DNA from: UBA1723 sp045642085
GTDB lineage: Bacteria; Bacteroidota; Bacteroidia; Bacteroidales; Paludibacteraceae
Direction: 5' to 3'
NCBI GenBank assembly: GCA_045642085.1
Contig: JAZUIF010000098.1
Coordinates: 9,214 to 73,213, forward strand
Length of the DNA stretch: 64,000 nt
Shown: positions 26,176-37,300 of the stretch, in pieces
How positions within the stretch are numbered: position 1 is the first letter of the stretch
Layout: each line of letters begins with the position of its first letter
Notes under the pieces: model-generated
What the model was told of the DNA's origin: nothing
Seen by the model: the letters and a program-made list of their open reading frames with translations, nothing else
Database searches by the model: none
Translations under genes and position numbers: made by a program

Positions 26176-26226
26176 AAAAAAAGTGTGAATTTTGACTTAA
26201 AAACTACAGTAAAAAGTGTGAATTTT
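26176..26226 (+). repeat. Direct repeats AAAAAGTGTGAATTTT before the DUF4143 ATPase
   Basis: AAAAAGTGTGAATTTT occurs at 26178-26193 and 26211-26226, with shorter GTGTA/AACAC pieces upstream at about 26144-26168. The spacing of 33 bp (about three helical turns) suits a protein binding the same face twice, perhaps the ATPase gene's own operator. Confidence 0.5.
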
Positions 26227-26264
26227 AATATAAAATTTGCATTTTTATCTAAAATTTATGTGGC

Positions 26265-27557
26265 ATGGAACGCAAGATTTTAGATAAATTAAAGAAATGG
26301 AAAGATTCTTCTGATAGAAAACCCCTTATTCTTCAAGGTGCAAGACAGATAGGCAAAACATGGATTGTGAATACATTTGCATCTAAGGAGTATTCAAATT
26401 GTGTTTGTCTCAACTTTGAAAAGGATAAAACACTAGAGTCCTTTTTCACTGAACTTAATCCTGAAGAAATTGTTAGAAAATTATCTGGTTATTATCGAAG
26501 AGAGATTATAAAAGGTCAAACTTTAGTTATTTTTGATGAAGTGCAGGCATGTCCTTCTGCAATCACATCGTTGAAATATTTTTGTGAAGAGGCTAATGAC
26601 TATCATATCATTGCATTAGGATCATTGTTAGGAGTGTCGGTGAATAGGGGTGACAATTCTTTCCCTGTAGGTAAGGTGAAATTCATGGAGATGTATCCTA
26701 TGGATTTTGAAGAGTTTCTAAAAGCTTGTGGAGAGGATTTCCTTTTGGAAGAAATTCGTAAATGTTTTGATTCAAATAAACCTTTGGAAGAAGCCTTTCA
26801 TCAGAAAGCAATTCGGTTGTATCGTGAATATCTATTTGTTGGAGGTATGCCAGAGGTTGTGGCTACATACGTCAATACAAAAAATTATAATCTTGTCGTC
26901 GACAAACAAACTGATATTTTGGCCGCATATATGAATGATATGGGCAAATATAATAAACAAAGCGAAATACCTAAGACAAAAATTGTATATAAGAATATAA
27001 GCACGCAGTTGTCCAAGGAGAATCATAAATTTCAATACAAGATGATTAAATCTGGAGGACGTGCAAGCGAATTTGAATCGGCAATAGAATGGATATGCTT
27101 GTCCGGTATAGCACATCAAGTGTATCGGGTGGAACAGATACAGTTGCCATTAGAGTCGTATAAATCCCTAACTGATTTTAAGTTTTATATGAATGACATA
27201 GGGCTTTGTAGTGCGAGTCAGAGAATTTTAATTGAGGATATTCATTCTGAAAATCCATTGATGAGTAATTTCTTGGACGGCCTTACTGAAAACTATGTTG
27301 ATATGCAACTTAGAAGTAAAGGATTGGATTTGTATTATTGGACATATAAATCAGACGCGGAAGTTGATTTTATCACAAGAATTGACGGAAATATTATTCC
27401 GATTGAGGTTAAAAGCAATGACAATGTAAAAGCTAAGAGTTTAAGTTATTTTGTCAAACACTTTCAACCTGAGTATAGCATACGAATTTCAACTAAGAAT
27501 TTTGGATTTGAAAATGGGATTAAATCCGTTCCATTATATGCAGTTTGGTGTTTGTGA
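26265..27557 (+). CDS. AAA family ATPase with C-terminal DUF4143 domain
   Basis: A 430-residue protein. The N-terminal ATPase has Walker A QGARQIGKTWIV and Walker B LVIFDEVQACP, with a sensor-like IIALGSLLG. The C-terminal DUF4143 region has a PD-(D/E)xK-like pattern (DAEVDFITR followed by IPIEVKS). These genes are abundant, strain-variable and often solitary in Bacteroidales; their role is unknown, with DNA-binding or defence suggested. Direct repeats lie just upstream. Its codons are more AT-rich than those of the housekeeping genes nearby, consistent with accessory status. Confidence 0.85.
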   Translation: MERKILDKLKKWKDSSDRKPLILQGARQIGKTWIVNTFASKEYSNCVCLNFEKDKTLESFFTELNPEEIVRKLSGYYRREIIKGQTLVIFDEVQACPSAITSLKYFCEEANDYHIIALGSLLGVSVNRGDNSFPVGKVKFMEMYPMDFEEFLKACGEDFLLEEIRKCFDSNKPLEEAFHQKAIRLYREYLFVGGMPEVVATYVNTKNYNLVVDKQTDILAAYMNDMGKYNKQSEIPKTKIVYKNISTQLSKENHKFQYKMIKSGGRASEFESAIEWICLSGIAHQVYRVEQIQLPLESYKSLTDFKFYMNDIGLCSASQRILIEDIHSENPLMSNFLDGLTENYVDMQLRSKGLDLYYWTYKSDAEVDFITRIDGNIIPIEVKSNDNVKAKSLSYFVKHFQPEYSIRISTKNFGFENGIKSVPLYAVWCL

Positions 27558-27669
27558 TAAACAATAGTATTTATATTACGAGTTGTCCAAATAGGATCAA
27601 ACATGGCTCCTTAACAATCCTCATTGGGGATAACTGCTATATACTCCAAAGTTAATAGAACCAACAGGC

Positions 27670-27978
27670 TTAGTTAATCTTAGCCTCTTCGTTGTTTGTG
27701 GTTTCTACATTTTCCATGTTTCCTGCGACCTCATTGTTGGCCATGTTTTTCTTTACTTCAGCTTTTACCTTTTTTATCTCAAAAAAAGTACGAGAGTCTG
27801 TCTGGCGAGCGATACCGTCAACTACAACGAAATAGTTAGGAACTCTTTCTCCTTTTTCATTAATAGTACATTTTACGTATGTCTTCTCTACTGAAGCTGC
27901 GTCAAAATCGTTTGCTAATATTGGAGTGAAGATGAATGCAAGAGCGATTGAAACTGTCTTAAAAAATGTTGTCATCAT
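27670..27978 (-). CDS. Small exported protein, unknown function
   Basis: A 102-residue protein with a signal peptide (MMTTFFKTVSIALAFIFTPILA, cleavage near residue 22), a central segment TYVKCTINEKGERVPNYFVVVDG and an Asn/Glu-rich C-terminal tail. The frame is open 45 codons further up, but a TATCTTTG promoter box lies inside that stretch (28052-28059), so I start at the ATG at 27978. I do not recognise the family; similar short exported proteins are frequent in Bacteroidales. It stands alone, convergent with the DUF4143 ATPase. Confidence 0.65.
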   Translation of the reverse strand: MMTTFFKTVSIALAFIFTPILANDFDAASVEKTYVKCTINEKGERVPNYFVVVDGIARQTDSRTFFEIKKVKAEVKKNMANNEVAGNMENVETTNNEEAKIN

Positions 27979-28051
27979 AATTGTAAAGTTTTTTGTTAAT
28001 GAATGCGTTTTTGTGTGTTCAGGTAATTTTGTGTCCCCCCGTTTACATAGG

Positions 28052-28059
28052 CAAAGATA
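28052..28059 (-). promoter_or_regulatory. -7 box for the small exported protein gene
   Basis: The minus strand reads TATCTTTG, leaving a leader of about 65 nt before the ATG at 27978. No clear -33 element. Confidence 0.55.
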
Positions 28060-28456
28060 GAGCAAACCCAAAGAAGAGGACCTTAAAATTACTCCAATAA
28101 ATAGGATTTTCACTCCATGTTGATTTTGTAAAAAAATGTCAATATAAGAGAACGTATGAACAAAAAAATAAAGGGTTGATATGCAGGGCTAGACATGTAC
28201 TTTTTATTCAAAAAAATAAGTCAGGATATTGTATTTTGATGAAAATTAGCGGATTATGTTTTTGTTAATTTTTGTTAAAGCTGACGTTTTTAGATAAAGA
28301 AGATCCTTACGTAAGAGTCAGAAAAAGAAAAAATGTTTATGGTGAACACTATAAAAATTAATTCAAATGTGTTATTCTGGGGTTATATAATGGTGTTTTT
28401 GTTTTCTGTAAAAGAAATATTACAATTAAGAATTATAAGCTATTTTTTCTTTTGAT
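28060..28456. other. AT-rich intergenic region, no gene seen
   Basis: About 400 bp between two divergent genes. No plausible coding frame, tRNA or strong hairpin was seen; the sequence is markedly AT-rich compared with its surroundings. Confidence 0.5.
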
Positions 28457-28487
28457 TTTGTTGCTCGGTCAAAAAGCATTATCTTTG
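28457..28487 (+). promoter_or_regulatory. Promoter of the DUF4011 helicase
   Basis: TTTG at 28457-28460, a 19-bp spacer and TATCTTTG at 28480-28487, an ideal match, 62 bp before the ATG. Confidence 0.8.
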
Positions 28488-28548
28488 ATTTAAGGTGATT
28501 TGTTTATAATAGATGCCATATCAAGAATCCAAATAATAAGTCAAAGCA

Positions 28549-31500
28549 ATGAACAATTTGTCTGTTTCTATTGATTATATAAATCCTGTAAATTATTCTT
28601 TGTGTCACAACCATATTCCGATATGCAGATACTTTGAAATCAACAATAATTCAGGTCGAGATATAGAAAACATACAGATTCATGTGTCTGGCAACTATTT
28701 GCTTGAATCTAGTTCGATTGTTTATGGACTTGTAAAAAATGAAAAATCACTTAAGATATCAAAACTAGACATCACGCTTAATGCTGATGAATTGTTCAAC
28801 CTATCAGATAAGGTAGTATCGTCGTTTGAAATAAAGATTACCTCAAATGATGAAACAATCTATCGTGAGGATTTTGTGTTGGACATTATGGCGTTTGATT
28901 ATTGGCTGGGAACTAATATTTTACCACAATGTCTCGCGTCATTCTCAGTGCCTGATCAGCAGGCAATCAAAAACATAATCATAAAATCTGCTGCCAAACT
29001 GCAACAGATAAGCGGAACTTCTTTTTTTATTGGATACGAGGATGGCGACTCGCAAACTGTCCGTCAGCAGATAGCGGCGATTTTTGCAACTTTTCAAGAT
29101 GAGAATATTCAGTGCAATGCCTCGTCGTTAGATGTAGAGAAATTAGGACAAAGAATCATTTTTGCAGACCAACTTCTAGTGTCAAAATCTGGCAACGCTT
29201 TAGATTTGACGCTGCTTATGGCTTCCGCTCTCGAAGCTGTAGGTATATATAGTGGCATAGTCTTTATTCCGGGGCATGTGTTCCTTGCCATATGGATTGA
29301 AGAACTTTGTTCGCAGCACAGTATTTTGGATGATATCTCCTTTATCCGCAAGAAATGTTCTGATGAATTTTCAGAAATGACGGTTATTGATTGTACGGAG
29401 ATCACAAGACGTAACTCTTCATTTGAAAAAGCACAGGAGATAGCAATGCGTCATATTTTAGATACCGACGACTCCTGCTTGTATATTGATATAATGCGAT
29501 GCCGACTTGAAGGCGTACATCCATTGCCCACAAGAATATATGATGGAGGTAGATGGTTGCTTCCTGTAGAAAACCAGTCGCAAGGTCTTATGGTGGCAGA
29601 GCCAACGTCATACAATCTAAACAAAACAGGAGTTTCTTCAAAAAGGAAATTTGATTTATGGGAATCCAAGTTGCTTGATTTCTCACTGAGAAACACCTTT
29701 TTGAATTTGTCTTTTAGGTCGAGAGCAATACAGATACTTTCTATTGATGCTGGATATATAGAGGATTACCTTCAGGAAGATAAAGTATATACTATCACTA
29801 CGTTCCCAGAAGATATTGCACCAAAAAATGGCGATGTGTTGATTAATTCTAGTTCTCCAGACATAAAAAAAATTGTCAATGCCGGCTTGAAAAAAGGTAT
29901 CCTTTATTCTGCCAAAAGTCAAGATGAATTTAGGTCTGTGATATGGAACATTCACCATGTCTCTAACTTATCAATAGAAGAAACTGGTTCTAATCCCCTT
30001 TATCTTGCTATCGGTCTGTTGAAATGGTATGAAAAAGGCAACAGTCCAAAACCACGGTATGCTCCGATTCTATTGTTGCCTGTAACATTTTTCTCCGGTT
30101 ATTCTTATAGATTCAAAAAGCGAGATGAAGAGATTTCGTTGAACATGACATTGTTCGAATATCTGCGTCAGATATTTGGAATTACTGTTAATGGAATCGA
30201 TCCACTGCCGTTAGACGATCATGGTGTAGATGTTGATCTGATTTTTGAACGTATCAGGGAAGCGATAAAAAATCAAAAGAGATGGGAACTTTTAAATGAA
30301 AGTGTGCTTGGAACATTCTCGTTTAATAAGTTTATGATGTGGAATGACATTCATTCTAATAGAGACAAACTATTGGAAAACTCTGTCGTTTCAAGTCTTG
30401 TAAATGGAGGATTGACATGGTCGCCTCTGCCTCTTACAGCTAATCTAGGTGAGAATGACAGAAATCTCACTCCGGAGAGTATGTCAGTTCCGTTGCCTGT
30501 CGACTCATCGCAGATGGCCGCCGTACTGGAAGCAGGAAATGGTTCGACATTCATCCTTTATGGACCTCCGGGTACAGGAAAGTCGCAGACAATTGCCAAC
30601 ATCATCTCAAACGCATTATATAAAGGCAAAAGAGTTTTGTTTGTGGCAGAAAAGATGGCTGCTTTGAATGTTGTGCAAAACCGTTTGGAAAAGATTGGCC
30701 TTGGTCCTTTCTGTCTGGAGCTGCATTCAAACAAGGTCGCAAAAAAACATATACTAGAGCAATTAAACAATGCTCTCCTTAGTATGCGTATTAGGGAGCC
30801 AGAAAACGCTTCTTCGTTATCTGAACAGCTTTTTGAGAAACGTCAGTTGCTTATTTGGTATCTGGATGCACTCCATAACGATAAGGGAAGTGATGGTTTT
30901 TCATTATATGAGTGTATCAGTGAGTACGACGCTTACGACACCGTCGCACCGCTTGATTTTAAGAGGAATGCTCAATTGTCTTCATTTAGAAAAGAACAGT
31001 TGGATATCTATAAAGAAGAACTGTACAAGCATTTGCCAGATATCATTCAGAGAATTGGGCAACCAAGCCAGCATCCTCTTAAAGAGATTAAATTCAAATC
31101 TGATGGAATTAAGAAAGAGGATGTTCTTACTGATTTATTGCACGAAGGTTGCAGAATTTCGTCGGATTTTGCTCAACATCGTCTATTTCTAGTGTCTTGT
31201 TTTGATGATTCTTTTGCTGACACTAAAACTCTGTTTTGTAAAGGAATAGATGTGCTTTCTAAGCTATCATCTTTGCCGGTTGTTAATCAGACAGTTATTG
31301 AGACTGTTTTCGACGATGACAAGTGCATGTCACTTAGTCTGTTGTGCATCAAGATGAAAGAGAGGGACACTCTCTATAATGAACTTGCGTCGGACAACAG
31401 AATAGAACTCTTGGAGAAAGACGTTTTACCTTTGTTGAATGAGTGGTCTGAGATAAAAAGCAAATGGTTCTTGCCTAGATTCTTTGCGTCAAACGATTTC

Positions 31501-34251
31501 GTGAAGAAACTTAGGGGGTATAATAAGAATATCAATAAGGGTAATGTAGAGTCGATACTGAATCAAATTCTTAATTACCAAAAACTTTCAAAGCATTGTT
31601 CTGACAAAGAGCATATTATCAAAGAATATACTAATCAAAATCTCAATATAGAAGAGTTGTCTTCTTTCTTGGGAGAACTTCCCGATTTATGGCATTGCAT
31701 TAATGCACTCTTGGAAAGTACGAATATCTCGAAGCATGAGATCTGCGTTTCCTTGATGCAATCTATTGATGAACATTTTCTGGATAAAGCAAAAGCAGCA
31801 ACGACTACATATAAAGAGTGGGAAAAACTTGAGATTGATTTATCTGAGGTTGTAGGATATTCATTGCCTGAAGATGATTTCTCCACGTCGGTCAATGCGG
31901 TTGTTACTAGATGGAAAGATAATGTATCAAAGGTAAAGCAATGGCAAGAATGGCAAGATCTGCGAAAGAGATTCCTTGATCTTGGTTTGGAATCTGTTGT
32001 CGAAACACTTGAAAACAAGAAAATTGAACCAAAGGAGTTAGCTGATTCGTTCTTCAAAGGATTATACAAGAGTTTGGCAGAACAGAAGATAGACGACAAT
32101 CATAGTTTGGCTGCGTTTGATGGCGATTTGTTTGACATGCAAGTTGAGATGTACAAAGATCTGACTGCCCAATATCAAGAGTTGTCAAAGGTACTATTGT
32201 ATGTTCGTCTTTCATCTAAGATTCCATATGTGTATGAAGATTTGGATGTCAACGGAGAGATGGGCCTACTACAAAAAAATATAAGAAATAGGGGTAGGGG
32301 AATGTCTATCAGACAATTGCTGGAGTCTATTCCTAACTTGTTTCCAAAGCTCTGTCCATGTTTGCTTATGAGTCCGATGTCGGTGGCCCAATACATTGAT
32401 TTGAGTCAGGAAAAATACGATTTGGTTATCTTCGATGAGGCTTCGCAGATGCCGACGTGTGAAGCTATTGGTGCTATTGCCAGAGGAAAATCACTTATTG
32501 TAGTGGGCGATCCTAAACAGATGCCTCCAACATCCTATTTCAATGTGAACAGTTCGGAGGAATATGAAAGCATGGAGGATTCGGAGAGCATATTGAAGGA
32601 TTGTCAGACATTAGGAATCCCGTCTCTACAATTGAACTGGCACTATCGCTCACGACACGAGAGTTTGATCGCATTCAGTAATAATGAGTATTACGATGGT
32701 AATCTGATAACATTCCCGTCTACTGACGACCAAGATAAAAAAGTGAAATTTGTAAAGGTCGACGGTGTTTACGAGAAAGGCGGAACCCGATACAACAAGG
32801 GTGAGGCTGAGGCTATTGTAAGTGAAGTGATAAGAAGGTTGAGGGATGAAGAACTGAGAAAAGATAGTATCGGAATCATTTCGTTCAGCACAGCGCAACA
32901 GTCACTGATCGAGGATATGTTGATGGCTCAAATAGAAAATAATGGCTTGATAAATAATGCTGAGTCTATGTACGAACCAATTTTTGTCAAGAATCTTGAA
33001 AATGTGCAGGGTGATGAACGTGATATAATCCTATTCTCTATTGGATATGGCCCAGATGCCAACGGAAAGATCAGTATGAATTTCGGACCGTTGAATCGAG
33101 ACGGTGGAGAACGTCGACTTAATGTGGCAGCCAGTCGTGCAAGAAAAGAGATGATTGTCTATTCTACGCTTACAGGCAGTCAGATTAACCTTAATAACAC
33201 AAAATCAAAAGGTGTTGAGGGTTTGAAACATTTTCTGGAATTTGCGGAGAATGGAATTCTGTATGCATCCAAAAATAATCATTACACGCATGTGTCTCCA
33301 ATTGCATTCCATATTGCTCAAGCTCTCGAGAATGAAGGTTATGAAGTGGAGACTGGAGTCGGACTGTCCGACTTCAAAATAGATGTGGCGGTCAAGGATC
33401 CAAGAACCAAGTCGAATTATCTGCTTGGAATATTACTTGACGGTGACGTATACCGAAATACGCAAACTACGCGTGACCGAGAAATTGTACAGCCGGAGAT
33501 ACTCAAACATCTGAATTGGAATGTTGTGAGAGTATGGAGTTTAAGCTGGTACAAAGATCCGTCAGAGGTCATCTCTCGTTTGGTTTCGTTAATTGCAGAT
33601 CTTCAAAATGAAAAAAAGCATGAGGATGCTCCTATTATGATAGGATCTTCTGAGTTTGTGGATATCGCTGAAGATTTTAGTGTGCCAGTTTCTGCGATTC
33701 TTCCTAGACCTGTGACAAAAGCGATTGAGTATCCGGATATTGAAAACTATACGATACCATCAAACCAGAGTGTCGATATAGAATCTATAGAGGAGGTTGT
33801 CAAGCATGAGCAGCCGATAATGTTCTCTCTTCTTTGCAAGAGAATCGCTACGTTGTTGAATATGCAGAAAGTGACACCTAGTCTAAAGGAAAAGGTGACA
33901 CTAACGATTGAAAGTGCACAGTACTATCAGGAAAAAGATAGAGAAAATATAGTTGTCTGTACAGACAAATCAATCCTAGATGGTTGGAATTCTTATCGAC
34001 CTAATATTTCTGATTCTACAAAGAAACGATCAATTGAGGATATTCCATCAATTGAGTTGGAGGTTGCTCTTCTTGAAGTAGTAGAGCAGAATGTTTCTAT
34101 AGATGAGGAAAGAATGATTTTGGTCGCTGCCAAAAGAATGGGATTTGTCCGTAGATCTTCCAATGTGGATTATACACTCCAATATATAATTACAAGTTTG
34201 ATGAATGATGGCAAACTTGTAGAACGTAATGGCAAATTGATTTGCGGATGA
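28549..34251 (+). CDS. DUF4011-type SF1 helicase with nuclease-like domain and DUF3320
   Basis: A 1900-residue protein. In order: a beta-rich N-terminus (1-125); a transglutaminase-like domain (about 165-310) in which the usual catalytic Cys of GTCLDL is absent (GNALDL); DUF4011 (about 365-560, WESKLLDFSLRNTFLNL); SF1 helicase with Walker A GPPGTGKSQTIAN near 670, Walker B VIFDEASQMPT near 1294, GDPKQMPPTSYF and QGDERDIILFS; a Vsr/DUF559-like nuclease domain (about 1580-1690, DFKIDVAV, LLDGDVYRN, RVWSLSW); and DUF3320 (about 1745-1800). Such helicases are often found in defence and mobile regions. The gene is solitary with a strong promoter. Antiphage function is inference. Confidence 0.85.
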   Translation: MNNLSVSIDYINPVNYSLCHNHIPICRYFEINNNSGRDIENIQIHVSGNYLLESSSIVYGLVKNEKSLKISKLDITLNADELFNLSDKVVSSFEIKITSNDETIYREDFVLDIMAFDYWLGTNILPQCLASFSVPDQQAIKNIIIKSAAKLQQISGTSFFIGYEDGDSQTVRQQIAAIFATFQDENIQCNASSLDVEKLGQRIIFADQLLVSKSGNALDLTLLMASALEAVGIYSGIVFIPGHVFLAIWIEELCSQHSILDDISFIRKKCSDEFSEMTVIDCTEITRRNSSFEKAQEIAMRHILDTDDSCLYIDIMRCRLEGVHPLPTRIYDGGRWLLPVENQSQGLMVAEPTSYNLNKTGVSSKRKFDLWESKLLDFSLRNTFLNLSFRSRAIQILSIDAGYIEDYLQEDKVYTITTFPEDIAPKNGDVLINSSSPDIKKIVNAGLKKGILYSAKSQDEFRSVIWNIHHVSNLSIEETGSNPLYLAIGLLKWYEKGNSPKPRYAPILLLPVTFFSGYSYRFKKRDEEISLNMTLFEYLRQIFGITVNGIDPLPLDDHGVDVDLIFERIREAIKNQKRWELLNESVLGTFSFNKFMMWNDIHSNRDKLLENSVVSSLVNGGLTWSPLPLTANLGENDRNLTPESMSVPLPVDSSQMAAVLEAGNGSTFILYGPPGTGKSQTIANIISNALYKGKRVLFVAEKMAALNVVQNRLEKIGLGPFCLELHSNKVAKKHILEQLNNALLSMRIREPENASSLSEQLFEKRQLLIWYLDALHNDKGSDGFSLYECISEYDAYDTVAPLDFKRNAQLSSFRKEQLDIYKEELYKHLPDIIQRIGQPSQHPLKEIKFKSDGIKKEDVLTDLLHEGCRISSDFAQHRLFLVSCFDDSFADTKTLFCKGIDVLSKLSSLPVVNQTVIETVFDDDKCMSLSLLCIKMKERDTLYNELASDNRIELLEKDVLPLLNEWSEIKSKWFLPRFFASNDFVKKLRGYNKNINKGNVESILNQILNYQKLSKHCSDKEHIIKEYTNQNLNIEELSSFLGELPDLWHCINALLESTNISKHEICVSLMQSIDEHFLDKAKAATTTYKEWEKLEIDLSEVVGYSLPEDDFSTSVNAVVTRWKDNVSKVKQWQEWQDLRKRFLDLGLESVVETLENKKIEPKELADSFFKGLYKSLAEQKIDDNHSLAAFDGDLFDMQVEMYKDLTAQYQELSKVLLYVRLSSKIPYVYEDLDVNGEMGLLQKNIRNRGRGMSIRQLLESIPNLFPKLCPCLLMSPMSVAQYIDLSQEKYDLVIFDEASQMPTCEAIGAIARGKSLIVVGDPKQMPPTSYFNVNSSEEYESMEDSESILKDCQTLGIPSLQLNWHYRSRHESLIAFSNNEYYDGNLITFPSTDDQDKKVKFVKVDGVYEKGGTRYNKGEAEAIVSEVIRRLRDEELRKDSIGIISFSTAQQSLIEDMLMAQIENNGLINNAESMYEPIFVKNLENVQGDERDIILFSIGYGPDANGKISMNFGPLNRDGGERRLNVAASRARKEMIVYSTLTGSQINLNNTKSKGVEGLKHFLEFAENGILYASKNNHYTHVSPIAFHIAQALENEGYEVETGVGLSDFKIDVAVKDPRTKSNYLLGILLDGDVYRNTQTTRDREIVQPEILKHLNWNVVRVWSLSWYKDPSEVISRLVSLIADLQNEKKHEDAPIMIGSSEFVDIAEDFSVPVSAILPRPVTKAIEYPDIENYTIPSNQSVDIESIEEVVKHEQPIMFSLLCKRIATLLNMQKVTPSLKEKVTLTIESAQYYQEKDRENIVVCTDKSILDGWNSYRPNISDSTKKRSIEDIPSIELEVALLEVVEQNVSIDEERMILVAAKRMGFVRRSSNVDYTLQYIITSLMNDGKLVERNGKLICG

Positions 34252-34272
34252 CGAGACATGTTAAAATAAAAA

Positions 34273-34300
34273 GTAGAGACGTGGCACGCCGCGTCTCTAC
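34273..34300. repeat. Palindrome, GTAGAGACG...CGTCTCTAC family
   Basis: Arms GTAGAGACGTGGC and GCCGCGTCTCTAC with a 2-nt loop and one wobble pair. It lies between the convergent helicase and repeat-protein genes and may terminate either. Confidence 0.7.
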
Positions 34301-34358
34301 GTAGTAAATACCCAATCGAAAAGGGTTAGTTTGTTGATATCTAAACCAGAAATATCTC

Positions 34359-37300
34359 TTATTTCACCAATATTCTAAAGACGCTGTTTGCAACCTTCAC
34401 CAAGTAGATTTGCTGACGTCTAACCGCAATCTCATGTCTGTAGCTTACGCTCTTCGAAGTGATGATTTTTTCACCTGACATAGAGAATACTTCGATTGTC
34501 TCGTATGGTGCATTGTCGACAATGATTTTACCGTCGGCACTCATCACATGAATATTATTGGCTGCGTGTTGGTGGACATCAATTGTACCATACACTCTAC
34601 CATGTTCGATTGTGTCGTGGCAAACTGTGCAAATCAAATCTCCTGTATAGCCTAAACTATCAACAGCTTCAATAAATCCAACCAACTCACCATTATGTCC
34701 GCCTAGAGAAGGAATAGTCTTTGCTTCACTAATTATTTTGTCGCAAGTGCTACATTTTAGTTCTGCAGTGTGACCTGGTGTCAAACATCCTGGTTCAATT
34801 GCTGGAGCTGATTCTATAGTGTCGTGTCTACCTAACGACGGAGTCATCTGTATTTCTCTAAGTATCTTATTGCAAACATTACATTTCAATTCTGCTGTAT
34901 AGCCTGGAGCCTCACATCCTGGTTCAACTGCAGGGACAGAGATGACTGTGTCGTGAGGCAACATACTGATGATTGTTTGCATCTCGATAATCTCTCCACA
35001 TAGTTCACAATGTGAGCCGTCTGTCTTTCCTAGTTTGTTGCAAGAAGCAGGAACACCTGGATCGACTACTGCCTTATGTGCTATTTTCTCAACCTTTGTT
35101 CTTGGAGTGATAACATCCTTACAAAGTTTACAAACAACCTCTTCGCTCCATCCGAATGAGTTGCATGTAGGCTCGATTGCTGGCAATGTCTCAGTCTCAT
35201 GCTTTAGTCTTTCTGTATATTTAGGAGTGACAAGAGTGTCGTGGCAAACGGAACATACAGCGAATTCACTTCTTCCTTCAGTGTGGCAAGTTGCAGGGAC
35301 AGCAGGAATTAGAGAAATTGTATGGCTTAGTTTATCAGTTTGTTTTGGAGCGACAAATGTATCGTTGCAGACACTGCAGTATAGACCTTCTGTATGGCCA
35401 TAATCATGGCATGTCGCAGCAATCGCTGGGATTGTTACCGATACATGGTTAAGCTTCTCTGTCTGTGTAGGTTTGTATAGAGTGTCTTTACATAATGAAC
35501 ACATCAGACCGTGGGCTGAACCGTATGTGTGGCAAGTCGCCTTGACTGAAGGAATCTCAACAATTTTGTGCTCGAGTTTATCAGTTTGTTTAGGAGCAAC
35601 AAGTGTGTCATGGCATATAGTACAATATGAACCCTCGCTTACTCCTGTTGAGTGGCAAGTCGCAGCTATTGCTGGAATTGTCTCTACCATATGATTAAGT
35701 TGGTCCATCTCTTTTGGAGCGACGATAGTGTCATTGCAGACAGTACAGAAAGATCCTTCACTCATTCCGTGAGAGTGACAAGTAGCGGCGATGGCAGGAA
35801 TCTTTTCTGTTGTATGTTCACGTTGAGCAATTGTTATCGGCTTTGTGATTGTATCGTTGCAACGTGTACAATATGCTCCTTCTGTATTTCCGGCATTATG
35901 ACAAGTTGCTGCCACAGCAGGAATTGTTTCCATATTATGGCCAGGAGCCTCGATCACAGTTGCCTTCTTTGTCGCTATTCTACAGATTGAACATCTGTAT
36001 CCTGCTGTGTGTCCTTTGACTGTACATGTGGCTGCAACAGAATCTTCTATGATCATATCGAACTTATGGTCAACTTTATCCAAAACCTCTTGCTTTGTGA
36101 TTACCAGGTTGCAGACACTACAATGTGCTCCCTTAGTCAAACCACTCTTCATACAAGTTGGCTCAACTGCCTTATCCTCTACAAAATTATGTTTTTCCAA
36201 AGGAAGCTCTTTGCTTTCGGCAAGCGTCACTTTACAACGCTTACATTCTGTCTGATGAGTGTGTCCTACGGCTACACATGTTGCGTCTACATGTTTGATT
36301 GTCTCTATTGTGTCGTGTCCAAGAGGAGCAACCACTGTCGACTCTGTTGTTACCTTCTTGCAGACCTTACAGATTACACCTCCCTTTGAACCCTTAGTGG
36401 TACAAGTCGCAGCGACATCAGGAATGATTGAATCTGTGTGAGCCACCATAGGGATGATGCTTGGCTCTACATGATAATTGCATCGTTTACATTTGATTTC
36501 CTCTGTCGAACCGAATGAAGAGCAAGTCGGCTCGATTTTTTTAGCTATTGTATCAAGTTCATGACCAAGTGCAGGAATTTTTTCTGTTGCGTCAAAGATT
36601 TCATTACATATCGAACATGCAGTGGCTGCCGAGAATCCGATTCTTGTACAAGTAGGCTTGCTTCCTCCTACTGATATTGTGTCATGTCCGTGTGCTGGGA
36701 TGACAGTCGACTCGTGCAGACCTTCATGACATCTTCCGCAGAATGTGCTGTCGCATGAACCATTAGTTGTACATGTAGCTTTTATAGTGTCGACTGCAAC
36801 GGTGTCGTGGCCAAGTGCAGGAAGGATAGTCAAAGCATGCAGACCATGATTGCATCTTCCGCAGTATGTACTGTCGGCAGAACCTTCAAGTAGACATGTC
36901 GGCATTATCGAGTCGACTGCAATTGTGTCGTGACCTAACGCCGGAATCTCCTCGTGAGAATGGAAGACAGTGTTGCAAAGGCTGCAGAATACGCTGTCTG
37001 TCTTTCCTGCCTTTTCGCAAGTCGACTCATATCCTTCTACTATTGCAGTGTCGTGAGGAATCGTCGGGAAGAAATCAGGAGCGACAAGAGTGTCTCCGCA
37101 TAGACTACAATGGATCCATTCTGTATGCCCTTCAATTAAGCATGTCGACTCTGTTGCGTGGATTGTGTCGGCTACATGTTCCAACATAGGAAGGGAATCT
37201 GGCATCTGCATCACAGAGTCGCATACTCTACAATAAATACTATCTGAAATACCTGCGTAATGGCAAGTAGGAGCGATACCTTTAAGTGTGTCAAGAGTGT

